A stretch of DNA of 64,000 nucleotides from Streptomyces vilmorinianum (GTDB lineage Bacteria; Actinomycetota; Actinomycetes; Streptomycetales; Streptomycetaceae). The notes under the pieces were generated by a model that was given only the letters and a program-made list of their open reading frames with translations, had not been told where the DNA came from and made no database searches. Location of the stretch: NCBI RefSeq assembly GCF_005517195.1, contig NZ_CP040244.1, forward strand, positions 3,614,001-3,678,000, in the 5' to 3' direction. Below, one piece after another: positions 40,972-51,895 of this stretch (position 1 is the first letter of the stretch; each line of letters opens with the position of its first letter). A program made the translations under genes and the position numbers.

Positions 40972-41037
40972 GAAGGCCCCGCGCAGCGGCCCCAGCCCGT
41001 ACCGCCCGCCGCCACCCCCAACCAAGGAGCCCCGCCC

Positions 41038-41997
41038 ATGACCGCCGCCCCCGCGCCGGACACCCTTCGCGCACCCCTTGTCGTCGAGTTCCCCTTCACC
41101 CGCTCCCTCGGACCCGTCCAGTCCGCGTTCCTGACCGGGCTGCGCGAGCGGACCGTCCTCGGCGTCCGGACCGGTGACGGGCGCGTGCTCGTCCCGCCCG
41201 TCGAATACGACCCCGAGACCGCGGCCGAACTCCGTGACCTCGTCGAGGTCGGCGCCACCGGCACCGTCACCACCTGGGCCTGGAACCCCGAGCCCCGACG
41301 CGGACAGCCGCTGGCGACCCCCTTCGCCTGGGTCCTGGTCCGCCTCGACGGCGCCGACACCGCCCTCCTGCACGCCCTCGACGCGCCCGGCCCCGAGGCC
41401 GTCCGCACCGGGATGCGGGTCAGGATCCGCTGGGCCGAGGAGCGGGCCGGCGCCATCACCGACATCGCCTGCTTCGAACCGTACGAGAGCGTCGAAGGCC
41501 ACGAGGCACTCGGCCACGACGGGACCTTCGACGACCCCGTCACCGGCATCGTCGCCCCCGCCCGGCTCGACTACACGTACACCCCCGGCCGCGCCCAGAC
41601 CGGCTACCTCCACGCCCTCACCGACAACAGGATCGTCGGCGAACGCTGCCCGTCCTGCTCCAAGGTGTACGTGCCGCCCCGCGGCGCCTGTCCCACCTGC
41701 GGGGTCGCGACCACCGACCAGGTCGAGGTCGGCCCGCGCGGCACGGTGACCACCTTCTGCATCGTCAACATCAAGGCGCGGGGACTCGACATCGACGTCC
41801 CGTACGTCTACGCCCACATCGCCCTCGACGGCGCCGGGCTCGCGCTCCACGGCCGGATCGGCGGCATCCCCTACGACCAGGTCCGCATGGGGCTGCGCGT
41901 CGAACCAGTCTGGAGCGAGGGCGGCCGCTACCCCGACCACTACCGGCCCACAGGCGAGCCCGACGCCGACTACGACACCTACAAGGAGCTGCTGTGA
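41038..41997 (+). CDS. Tandem DUF35/OB-fold zinc-ribbon protein
   Basis: A 319-residue protein from ATG 41038. It consists of two DUF35-like halves. The first (about 30-165: FLTGLRERTVLGVRTGDGRV and GATGTVTTWAWNPEP) has lost its cysteines. The second (about 190-315) has the zinc ribbon CPSC and CPTC, followed by the OB-fold GPRGTVTTFCIVNIKARGLD. DUF35 proteins are obligate partners of thiolase-like proteins, for example ChsH2 with Ltp2 in steroid side-chain cleavage. Its stop overlaps the first thiolase-like gene, supporting a complex. Confidence 0.87.
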   Translation: MTAAPAPDTLRAPLVVEFPFTRSLGPVQSAFLTGLRERTVLGVRTGDGRVLVPPVEYDPETAAELRDLVEVGATGTVTTWAWNPEPRRGQPLATPFAWVLVRLDGADTALLHALDAPGPEAVRTGMRVRIRWAEERAGAITDIACFEPYESVEGHEALGHDGTFDDPVTGIVAPARLDYTYTPGRAQTGYLHALTDNRIVGERCPSCSKVYVPPRGACPTCGVATTDQVEVGPRGTVTTFCIVNIKARGLDIDVPYVYAHIALDGAGLALHGRIGGIPYDQVRMGLRVEPVWSEGGRYPDHYRPTGEPDADYDTYKELL

Positions 41998-43052
41998 CGC
42001 CGGACCGAGAGGTGGCGATCGTCGCCTTCGCCCAGACCGACCACCTGCGGCGCACGGACGAGCTCTCCGAGGTCGAGATGGTCATGCCCGTGCTCCACGA
42101 GGTGCTGCGGCAGACCGGATGCAAGACCTCCGACATCGGCTTCACCTGCTCCGGCTCCTCCGACTACCTCGCCGGGCGCGCCTTCTCCTTCACCATGGCC
42201 CTCGACGGCGTCGGCGCCTGGCCGCCGATCTCGGAGTCCCATGTCGAGATGGACGGCGCCTGGGCGCTGTACGAGGCGTGGGTGAAGCTGCTGACCGGAG
42301 AGGCCGACACCGCGCTCGTCTACGCGTACGGCAAGTCCTCGCCCGGTTCCGTGCGCGACGTCCTCAGCCGGCAGCTCGACCCCTACTACCTCGCCCCGCT
42401 CTGGCCCGACTCCGTCGCCCTCGCCGCCCTCCAGGCACGGGCGCTCATCGACGCGGGCCACACGGACGAGCCGGAGCTGGCGGCCGTCGCCGCCCGCAGC
42501 CGCCAGGACGCGAGCGCCAACCCGCACGCCCAGCTGCCCGGCGCCCGCCCCCAGGGCGACTACGTCGTCGCGCCGCTGCGCACCGGCGACTGCCCGCCCG
42601 TCGGCGACGGCGCGGCCGCCGTGATCCTCGCGACCGGGGACCGGGCACGCGAACTGTGCGCACGGCCCGCCTGGATCCGGGGCATGGACCACCGCATCGA
42701 GGCCCACGCCCTCGGGGTGCGCGACCTCACCGACTCGCCCTCCACGCGGCTCGCCGCCGAACGCGCCGGAGCCTTCGACCGGCCCGTCGACACCGCCGAA
42801 CTGCACGCGCCCTTCAGCTCCCAGGAGGTCGTGCTCCGCAGAGCCCTCGACCTCGACGAGAGGGTGAGGGTCAATCCGTCCGGCGGAGCGCTCGCCGCCA
42901 ACCCGGTCATGGCCGCCGGCCTCGTCCGGCTCGGCGAGGCCGCCGCCCGCATCCACCGGGGCGCCTCCGACCGCGCCCTCGCCCACGCCACCTCGGGCCC
43001 CTGCCTGCAGCAGAACCTGGTCGCCGTCCTGGAAGGGGACTCTCGTGCCTAA
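41994..43052 (+). CDS. Thiolase-superfamily (SCP-x/lipid-transfer-like) protein
   Basis: A 352-residue protein from GTG 41994, overlapping the DUF35 gene by 4 bp. VAIVAFAQTDHLRRTDELSE opens the thiolase fold. GFTCSGSSDYLAGRAFSFTM supplies a Cys near residue 51, and NPSGGALAANPVMAAGLVRL is the C-terminal thiolase signature. It is shorter than catalytic thiolases (about 390) and its nucleophile context is atypical. With its neighbours it probably forms a heteromeric acyl-CoA lyase or thiolase complex. It overlaps the next gene by 8 bp. Confidence 0.83.
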   Translation: MTPDREVAIVAFAQTDHLRRTDELSEVEMVMPVLHEVLRQTGCKTSDIGFTCSGSSDYLAGRAFSFTMALDGVGAWPPISESHVEMDGAWALYEAWVKLLTGEADTALVYAYGKSSPGSVRDVLSRQLDPYYLAPLWPDSVALAALQARALIDAGHTDEPELAAVAARSRQDASANPHAQLPGARPQGDYVVAPLRTGDCPPVGDGAAAVILATGDRARELCARPAWIRGMDHRIEAHALGVRDLTDSPSTRLAAERAGAFDRPVDTAELHAPFSSQEVVLRRALDLDERVRVNPSGGALAANPVMAAGLVRLGEAAARIHRGASDRALAHATSGPCLQQNLVAVLEGDSRA

Positions 43053-44211
43053 GGAGCCTGTCGCCGTCGTCGGGATCGGCCAGACCAAGCACGTCGCCGC
43101 CCGCCGGGACGTGTCGATCGCCGGACTCGTCCGCGAGGCCGCCCTGCGCGCCCTCGAGGACGCCGAACTGACCTGGGCGGACATCGACGCCGTCGTCATC
43201 GGCAAGGCCCCCGACTTCTTCGAGGGCCTGATGATGCCCGAGCTCTACCTCGCCGACGCCCTCGGCGCCGTCGGCAAACCGATGCTCCGCGTCCACACCG
43301 CAGGCTCGGTCGGCGGCTCCACGGCTCTCGTCGCCGCGAACCTGGTCTCCGCCCGTGTCCACCGCACGGTCCTCACCCTCGCCTTCGAGAAACAGTCCGA
43401 ATCCAACGCCATGTGGGGCCTCTCCCTGCCCGTCCCCTTCCAGCAGCCGCTGCTCGCGGGGGCGGGCGGCTTCTTCGCCCCGCACGTACGCGCCTACATG
43501 CGCCGCACCGGCGCCCCCGACACCGTCGGCTCCCTCGTCGCGTACAAGGACCGGCGCAACGCCCTGAAGAACCCCTACGCGCACCTCCACGAGCACGACA
43601 TCACCCTGGAGAAGGTCCAGGCCTCGCCGATGCTCTGGGACCCGATCCGCTACTCCGAGACCTGCCCGTCCTCCGACGGCGCCTGCGCCATGATCCTCAC
43701 CGACCGCGCCGGCGCGGAGCGTTCACCCCGGCCGCCCGCCTGGGTGCACGGCGGCGCGATGCGCAGCGAGCCCACCCTCTTCGCGGGCAAGGACTTCGTC
43801 TCGCCGCAGGCCGGGAAGGACTGCGCCGCCGACGTCTACCGGCAGGCGGGCATCACCGACCCGCGCCGGGAGATCGACGCGGTCGAGATGTACGTGCCGT
43901 TCTCCTGGTACGAGCCGATGTGGCTGGAGAACCTGGGCTTCGCCGAGGAGGGCGAGGGCTGGAAGCTCACCGAGGCCGGCGTCACCGAACTCGACGGCGA
44001 CCTCCCGGTGAACCCCTCCGGCGGCGTGCTCTCCACCAACCCCATCGGCGCCTCCGGAATGATCCGCTTCGCCGAGGCCGCGCTCCAGGTACGCGGACGG
44101 GCGGGCGAACACCAGGTGGACGGCGCACGAAGGGCGCTCGGGCACGCGTACGGAGGGGGCGCGCAGTTCTTCTCCATGTGGCTCGTGGGCGACCGTCCCC
44201 CGGCTGTGTGA
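43045..44211 (+). CDS. Thiolase-like protein, Ltp2-type retro-aldolase candidate
   Basis: A 388-residue protein from GTG 43045. The fold signatures are VAVVGIGQTKHVAARRDVSI, VNPSGGVLSTNPIGASG and the final GHAYGGGAQFFSMWLVG. Where true thiolases have the nucleophilic Cys, this protein has HTAGSVGGSTALVAA with no Cys. That pattern, with tyrosines in YVPFSWYEPMW and HAYGG, is seen in Ltp2-type aldolases that work with a DUF35 partner. Retro-aldol cleavage of a beta-hydroxyacyl-CoA is therefore likelier than thiolysis. It is the last gene of a tightly overlapping trio. Confidence 0.83.
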   Translation: MPKEPVAVVGIGQTKHVAARRDVSIAGLVREAALRALEDAELTWADIDAVVIGKAPDFFEGLMMPELYLADALGAVGKPMLRVHTAGSVGGSTALVAANLVSARVHRTVLTLAFEKQSESNAMWGLSLPVPFQQPLLAGAGGFFAPHVRAYMRRTGAPDTVGSLVAYKDRRNALKNPYAHLHEHDITLEKVQASPMLWDPIRYSETCPSSDGACAMILTDRAGAERSPRPPAWVHGGAMRSEPTLFAGKDFVSPQAGKDCAADVYRQAGITDPRREIDAVEMYVPFSWYEPMWLENLGFAEEGEGWKLTEAGVTELDGDLPVNPSGGVLSTNPIGASGMIRFAEAALQVRGRAGEHQVDGARRALGHAYGGGAQFFSMWLVGDRPPAV

Positions 44212-44286
44212 GGTCTGTCGGCACCGGGTGCCGCTCGCTACGCTGAGCCCGCACGACGATGTCGGCGGTATGGGAGGAGCACGGAC

Positions 44287-44529
44287 GTGGCGGAGAGCAC
44301 CACCACCCAGCACGCCTTCGCGGGCTGGGACAAGCCGGAACTCGACCTCAGCGAGGCCGACTGGCGGTCGAGCAGCCAGGGCGCGGGAGACGTCCAGATC
44401 GCCTTCGTCGAGGGCTTCATCGCGATGCGCAACGAAGGACGGCCCGAAGCGCCGTCCCTGATCTTCACCCCCGCCGAGTGGCGGGCGTTCGTCGTCAACG
44501 CGCGCGAGGGTGAGTTCGACCTGACCTGA
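44287..44529 (+). CDS. DUF397 family protein
   Basis: An 80-residue protein from GTG 44287. The sequence ELDLSEADWRSSSQGAGDVQ, IAFVEGFIAMRN and LIFTPAEWRAFVVNAREGEF is the DUF397 pattern. DUF397 proteins often accompany XRE regulators in Streptomyces and influence differentiation, but no such partner is adjacent here. Streptomyces genomes carry many copies. The exact role is unknown. Confidence 0.88.
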   Translation: MAESTTTQHAFAGWDKPELDLSEADWRSSSQGAGDVQIAFVEGFIAMRNEGRPEAPSLIFTPAEWRAFVVNAREGEFDLT

Positions 44530-44577
44530 CGGCCTGTCAGCGCAGGCGCCGGTCCCACCCGTCCTAGGGTGGTGATC

Positions 44578-44988
44578 ATGAGTGCAGAGCGTGATCTGAC
44601 CCGGCTCGTCGCCGGGATGCGGCCGGAACTCCACCCCGGCCGCTATGTCTTCGCCACCGTGGACGGCCCCGCTCCGGCGGGGCTCGCCCCGGTCGCCACC
44701 GTCGCCGAGAGCGAGGGGCTCACCCTGGTCGTACGCCAGGAGGAGGCCGACGCGGCCTCCCTGGCGTACGACTACGTCGCCGGCTGGATCACCCTGCGGG
44801 TCCACTCCGCCCTCGATGCCGTCGGACTCACCGCGGCCGTCGCCCGCGAGCTCGCCGAGGCCGGGCTGAGCTGCAATGTCGTGGCCGGATTCCACCACGA
44901 CCACCTCTTCGTCGAACACGCCCGCGCGGACGAGGCCTTGGCCGTCCTGAACGGACTCGCGGAACGAGTGTCCCGGTCTTCCGTCTGA
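44578..44988 (+). CDS. ACT domain protein
   Basis: A 136-residue protein from ATG 44578 (GTG 44569 also possible). Two ACT-like halves are visible: YVFATVDGPAPAGLAPVATV with GLTLVVRQEEADAA, and WITLRVHSALDAVGLTAAVA followed by LAEAGLSCNVVAGFHHDHLF. This is the COG3602-type stand-alone ACT family, thought to bind amino acids or other small ligands. It is a single gene with no clear operon partner. Confidence 0.85.
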   Translation: MSAERDLTRLVAGMRPELHPGRYVFATVDGPAPAGLAPVATVAESEGLTLVVRQEEADAASLAYDYVAGWITLRVHSALDAVGLTAAVARELAEAGLSCNVVAGFHHDHLFVEHARADEALAVLNGLAERVSRSSV

Positions 44989-45096
44989 CCCTCACAGGGG
45001 GCGCATACGGGCGTACGCTGGGGTCTTCGCGGGGCCGATCGGCCCGGCCGCACGGAACCGCGCGCCGGGTGTGCGCCCCCGGCGTGGGGGTGGAAC

Positions 45097-48000
45097 GTGG
45101 CAGTACACAGCGGCAGGGCCGGCCGCCGGGGCTTCGCCCTCTTCGAGCGCGAGGCCGAACTCGCGGCCGCGGAAGAGGCGTTGAACCAACTGACCGGCCT
45201 CGGCGACGAGGGCCCGTGGCAGGCGGAGCCGGACGGATCGGGCGAGCGTGGCGAGCGGGTCCCGCTGCCGCGCGAGGGCGCCACGCGCGCCACGCCGGAG
45301 GGGCACCCCCTGCGCCTGCTCCGAGGGATGGCCGAGCGCCTCGGCCCCTCACGCGAGGGACGAGCCCCCGAGCGGGGCGGTGCGCCTTCGCCCGCCGACG
45401 CGGCCGGGCCGGCCGGGCCGGAGACGGGTCCTCGCCCGGCGCGCCCGGACGGCGCGGCGGCAGGGCGCCGCGTGCCGGAGGCTGTCCCGGACGCCGGGGC
45501 GTCCGGCGTGGCGAGCACGGGTGGCGCCGGTGAGCACCCGGAGTCGCAGGCCTCGCCCGTGGCGCTCGCCGACATCGGCCTCCCCGGGCGCGGGAGCGCC
45601 GACGGCCCGTCCGGGCGGCGGCCGCACGCGGCTGCGCGCCGCGTGCCCCGCGCCACCCGCGGCGGCGTGCTCGCCTACGCCGCGCCCGCCGGGCTCGGGA
45701 AGACCACGCTGCTCGCCGAGATCCGCCGGCGGGCCGCCGCCAAGGGGTGTACCGTCCTGTCCGCGCGGGGCGGGGACCAGGAGCAGCAGGTGGCGTTCCA
45801 CGTCGCCCGGCAGCTGCTGCAGCCCCGGCTCGCCACCGCCTCCGACACCGAACTCCGCACCCAGCTCGGCAGTTGGTACGACATCGTCGGCCCCGCCCTC
45901 GGCCTGTGCGTCGCGGCCGACGGCGCCCCGCCCGACCCGCAGGGACTGCGCGACGGGCTCGACTGGGTCCTGACCCACCTGGCCGTCCGGCGCGCACCGC
46001 TCGTCGTCGTTCTCGACGACGCCCACTGGGCCGACCCCGAGTCCCTCGGCTGGCTGGCCGCCTTCGCGCCCCGCGCCGAGGAACTGCCCATGCTCCTCGT
46101 CGTCGCCTACCGCCCCGACGAACTCCCCGAGACCGGCGAGGAGTTCACCGGACGACGATCGGGACAGCGGCCCCTCGGGCTCGAACCCCTCACCTCCTCA
46201 GCCATCGCCCACCTCGTCCGCGACCGCGTCGGCGCCCACGCCGACGACACCTTCTGCCAGGAGTGCTGGGCCGTCACCTCCGGCAACCCCTTCGAGGCCG
46301 TCGAGCTCGCCGCCAAGGTCCGCGACCGCGGCCTCGAACCCACCGCCGACGGCGCCCACGAGCTCCGCGACCTCGCCGCGGCCGTCAAGGGCAGCGGACT
46401 CGTCGCCACCCTCGAACGGCTCGGCACCTCCACCGTCCGCCTCGCCTGGGCCTGCGCCGTCCTCGGCACCGAGATCTCCCCGCAGCTCGCCGGCGCCGTC
46501 GCCGGACTCGGCGGCGAGGCGGTCGCCGACTGCGCCGAGAAGCTGCGCGAGGCGCGCATCCTCGCCGGCACCGAGACCCTCGAGTTCGTCCACCCGCTGA
46601 TCGCCACCGCCGTCTACAAGGCCATCCCCGCCGCCACCCGCGTCGCCCTGCACGGCCAGGCCGCCTGGTGCGTGATCGACGCCGGACACGGCCCCACCGC
46701 CGCCGCCCGGCACCTTCTGGAGACCCACCCCGAGGGCGACCCCTGGGTCGTCGGCCATCTGCGCGCCGCCGCCCGCGAGACCCTGCGCGCCGGCGCCCCC
46801 GACGCGGCCCGCCGCTTCCTCGCCCGCGCCCTGCGCGAACCTCCCGCCGAGGACGAACGGGCCGCGGTCCTCTTCGAGCTGGGCAGCGCCTCCCTGCTCA
46901 CCGAGCCCGCCACCACCGTCAACCATCTGCGCGCCGCCCTGGAGGAGCCCGTCTCCGACCCGGCGCTGCGCCACGGCATCGTCTACCGGCTCTCCCAGGT
47001 GCTCGCCCACAGCGACCGGCTCGTCGAGGCCTCCGAACTCCTCGGCCGCGAGTCCCGGCTCACCACCGACGCCCGCACCCGGCTGCGGATGCAGTCGGAG
47101 AAGTTCATGTGGGACGCCTTCCGCGCCGACGAACCCGACTCGCCCGCCCGCTCCCGCCGCCTCGCCCGGCTCGCCGACCGGCTCACCGGCCGCGACCTCA
47201 CCGAGCGCTACATCATCGGCCTGCGCGCCTGGGACGCCACCCTGCGCGCCGAACCCTCCGGCGTCGCCGTCGCCCACGCCGAACGCGCCCTGAAGGGCGG
47301 CCTCAGCTGGGCCGACGAGAGCCGCGGCTTCGAGGTCCCCGTCCTGGTCGCCCTCACCTACCTCTACGCCGACCGGCCCGGCCGCGCCGAGGAGCTCTTC
47401 GCCGAGGGCACCGCCGAGTTCGAGCGCCAGGGCTGGCGCGGCGCGCACCTCTCCTTCGCCTACACCCTCCTCGGCTACATCCGCTACCGGCGCGGCCGGC
47501 TCGTCGAGGCCGAGGACTTCGTCCGCGCCGGACTGCGGCTCTCCGAGCGCGTCGGGCCCCGCACCCCCGCCCAGTGGTACGCGGCCGGCGTCATGATCGA
47601 GGTGCTGCTCGCCCGCGGCCGGGTCGAGGAGGCCGACCGGATCGCCCGCGCCCACGACTTCGGCGAACCGTTCCCCGCCGCCGTCACCTTCCCCGACTCC
47701 CAGACCGTCCACGCCGAACTGCTCCTCGCCCGGGGGTACGCCGACGAGGCCGCGGCCGAGCTGGCCGCGGTCGGCCGCCGCCTCGACCCGCGCGGCATGC
47801 GCAACCCCGCCTGGTGCCCGTGGCAGCTCCACCTCGCCCTCGCCGAGGCCCGGGAGACCCCCGAGCGGGCCCGCTCGACCGCGCGGGAGGCCGTCGCCCG
47901 CGCCCGCCAGTACGGTGCGCCCTCCGCGATCGGCCAGGCGCTGCGCGTGACCGCGGAGGTCGTCGACGGCGACGAGCGCGTCAAGCTCCTGGAGGAGTCA

Positions 48001-48429
48001 GTCGACTGGCTGGAACGCTCGCCCGCCGCGTACGAGCTCGCGCGCTCCCTCGTCGCCCTCGGTGGCGCGCTGCGCCGCACCGGCCGCACCTCAGAGGCCG
48101 CCGACTACCTCTACCGCGGCCTGGAGGCGGCGCAGACCTGCGGAGCGGACGGGCTGGGGGAGGAGGCCAGGGCCGAGCTCGCCGCCGCCGGCCTCAGGCC
48201 CCGCACGCTGCACCCGGCCGGCACGGACACGCTCACCGCGCGTGAGCACACGGCCGCCGAGCTCACCGTCCGTGGCGAGGACGCGGCCGCGGCCCTCGGC
48301 GCGGACTCGGCCGCCGTGACCCAGCTCCTGTCCGCCGTCTACCGCAAGCTCGGCACGGACCGCGCGGGCCTCGCCCAGGCCCTGCGGAACACCGGCCGGG
48401 AGCCCCGCGAGAGCGGCCGGCCCGGCTGA
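45097..48429 (+). CDS. Large LuxR-family (LAL/AAA-ATPase) regulator with degenerate HTH
   Basis: An 1110-residue protein from GTG 45097. The N-terminal FALFEREAELAAAEEALNQL is the usual start of LAL regulators. It is then interrupted by about 140 residues of low-complexity Gly/Pro/Arg sequence before Walker A APAGLGKTTLLAEI (about 196-209). Walker B is PLVVVLDDAHWAD (about 303-315). TPR-like repeats fill residues 560-1020. The C-terminal HTH begins correctly (LTAREHTAAELTVRGEDA) and ends with VYRKLGTDR, but its recognition helix is altered (GADSAAVTQLLSA). DNA binding may be changed or lost. Targets are unknown. Confidence 0.87.
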   Translation: MAVHSGRAGRRGFALFEREAELAAAEEALNQLTGLGDEGPWQAEPDGSGERGERVPLPREGATRATPEGHPLRLLRGMAERLGPSREGRAPERGGAPSPADAAGPAGPETGPRPARPDGAAAGRRVPEAVPDAGASGVASTGGAGEHPESQASPVALADIGLPGRGSADGPSGRRPHAAARRVPRATRGGVLAYAAPAGLGKTTLLAEIRRRAAAKGCTVLSARGGDQEQQVAFHVARQLLQPRLATASDTELRTQLGSWYDIVGPALGLCVAADGAPPDPQGLRDGLDWVLTHLAVRRAPLVVVLDDAHWADPESLGWLAAFAPRAEELPMLLVVAYRPDELPETGEEFTGRRSGQRPLGLEPLTSSAIAHLVRDRVGAHADDTFCQECWAVTSGNPFEAVELAAKVRDRGLEPTADGAHELRDLAAAVKGSGLVATLERLGTSTVRLAWACAVLGTEISPQLAGAVAGLGGEAVADCAEKLREARILAGTETLEFVHPLIATAVYKAIPAATRVALHGQAAWCVIDAGHGPTAAARHLLETHPEGDPWVVGHLRAAARETLRAGAPDAARRFLARALREPPAEDERAAVLFELGSASLLTEPATTVNHLRAALEEPVSDPALRHGIVYRLSQVLAHSDRLVEASELLGRESRLTTDARTRLRMQSEKFMWDAFRADEPDSPARSRRLARLADRLTGRDLTERYIIGLRAWDATLRAEPSGVAVAHAERALKGGLSWADESRGFEVPVLVALTYLYADRPGRAEELFAEGTAEFERQGWRGAHLSFAYTLLGYIRYRRGRLVEAEDFVRAGLRLSERVGPRTPAQWYAAGVMIEVLLARGRVEEADRIARAHDFGEPFPAAVTFPDSQTVHAELLLARGYADEAAAELAAVGRRLDPRGMRNPAWCPWQLHLALAEARETPERARSTAREAVARARQYGAPSAIGQALRVTAEVVDGDERVKLLEESVDWLERSPAAYELARSLVALGGALRRTGRTSEAADYLYRGLEAAQTCGADGLGEEARAELAAAGLRPRTLHPAGTDTLTAREHTAAELTVRGEDAAAALGADSAAVTQLLSAVYRKLGTDRAGLAQALRNTGREPRESGRPG

Positions 48430-48513
48430 CCCGGGGGCCGGCCACCAGGCGTGCGGTTCCTTCGTCGGACCCGCTCGGCACGCGTGTCGCGGCCCGGCCT
48501 CGCACCCGTGCAG

Positions 48514-48605
48514 GGGACCCGCGCCGGACCGTCCACGGGACCCGCGCCGGACCGTCCACGAGACCCGCCCCCGCCCGTCCACGAGACCCGCCCCGGCGCG
48601 TCGCA
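48514..48605. repeat. Four tandem 23-bp repeats
   Basis: The units start at 48514, 48537, 48560 and 48583. The first two are identical (GGGACCCGCGCCGGACCGTC plus CAC), the third and fourth have diverged. They lie between the regulator stop and the next promoter and have no spacers, so this is not a CRISPR array. Confidence 0.85.
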
Positions 48606-48634
48606 TCACGTGCCGGGGCACGTACCATGGCCGT

Positions 48635-49135
48635 ATGTCCTTCCTCCGCCGCCGCAGCGCCGCCACACCCGCGGGCCCGGACTTCGATGTCCTGGCCATG
48701 GACCCGGGGGACTGGCCCGGCAACCTCGGCGCCGGTCTGCTGCCCGCCCCCGACGGAAGCTGCCAGGGCGTCTTCCTGCGCTACGACCTGTTCGGCGGCC
48801 GCGGCCCCGCGATGATCATCGGCAATCTTCCCGAGGGATCCCCGGCGCGGGAGCTCGCCGACGGCCAGATCCCCTTCGAGGTCGCGCAGCTCCTCGCGGC
48901 CCTCGACAACGACGAGCCGGTCGAGGTCCTCGACACCGAGGACATGCCGGTGATGCAGGGCGACAACCTGCTGATCGTGCGCCGCCTCAAGCTCTCCGAG
49001 AGCCGCATCTCCTGCGTGCAGTTCGACCGCAGCGACAACGTCCTGGTGACGATCGCCAGTTGGGACCGGCCCATCACCGACGACCTGTACGCGCTCCTCA
49101 AGCCGCTGCCCGCCGAGCTGTTCCAGCAGGGCTGA
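48635..49135 (+). CDS. Conserved actinobacterial hypothetical protein
   Basis: A 166-residue acidic protein from ATG 48635. It is a mixed alpha/beta protein with ATPAGPDFDVLAMDPGDWPG, VFLRYDLFGGRGPAMIIGNL and DNLLIVRRLKLSESRISCVQ, ending WDRPITDDLYALLKPLPAEL. It is not recognised as a named family. It is followed after 18 bp by the S4 RNA-binding gene and is probably co-transcribed. Confidence 0.65.
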   Translation: MSFLRRRSAATPAGPDFDVLAMDPGDWPGNLGAGLLPAPDGSCQGVFLRYDLFGGRGPAMIIGNLPEGSPARELADGQIPFEVAQLLAALDNDEPVEVLDTEDMPVMQGDNLLIVRRLKLSESRISCVQFDRSDNVLVTIASWDRPITDDLYALLKPLPAELFQQG

Positions 49136-49153
49136 CGGGAGGGGCGGGGGCCG

Positions 49154-49522
49154 ATGAGCGCACGCGTCGACAGCTGGATCTGGGCGGTCCGCCTCACCAA
49201 GACCCGCTCCCAGGCCGCCGCGGCCTGCCGGGCCGGTCACGTCAAGGTCAACGGTGAGCGCGCCAAGCCCGCCCAGCCGGTGAAGCCGGGCGACGAGGTA
49301 CGGATCTTCCACGGCGGCCGGGAGCGGATCGTGGAGGTCAAGCAGCTCCTCACCAAGCGGGTCGGTCCGCCGGTCGCCGCCGAGGCGTACGTCGACAACA
49401 GCCCGCCGCCGCCCCCGCGCGAGCACGTGGCCCTGGCCGGCGTCCGCGAGCGCGGCGCCGGACGGCCGACCAAGCGCGAGCGCCGCGAACTGGACGAGCT
49501 GCGCGGCCGGACCTCCTCCTGA
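49154..49522 (+). CDS. S4-domain RNA-binding protein (Hsp15-like)
   Basis: A 122-residue basic protein from ATG 49154 with GGGAGGGGCGG upstream. The S4 fold is clear: RVDSWIWAVRLTKTRSQAAA, ACRAGHVKVNGERAKPAQPV and KPGDEVRIFHGGRERIVEV. The C-terminal tail is basic (RGAGRPTKRERRELDELRG). Hsp15-type proteins bind the 50S subunit with a stalled peptidyl-tRNA after heat shock. It converges on geosmin synthase with 24 bp between the stops. Confidence 0.87.
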   Translation: MSARVDSWIWAVRLTKTRSQAAAACRAGHVKVNGERAKPAQPVKPGDEVRIFHGGRERIVEVKQLLTKRVGPPVAAEAYVDNSPPPPPREHVALAGVRERGAGRPTKRERRELDELRGRTSS

Positions 49523-49546
49523 GAGCGGCCGCGCCCCGCCCGCGCG

Positions 49547-51895
<2,349 letters not shown>

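Noticed and set aside
48511..48605. CRISPR-like array
   Set aside because: The 23-bp units are contiguous without spacers, and no cas genes are present.
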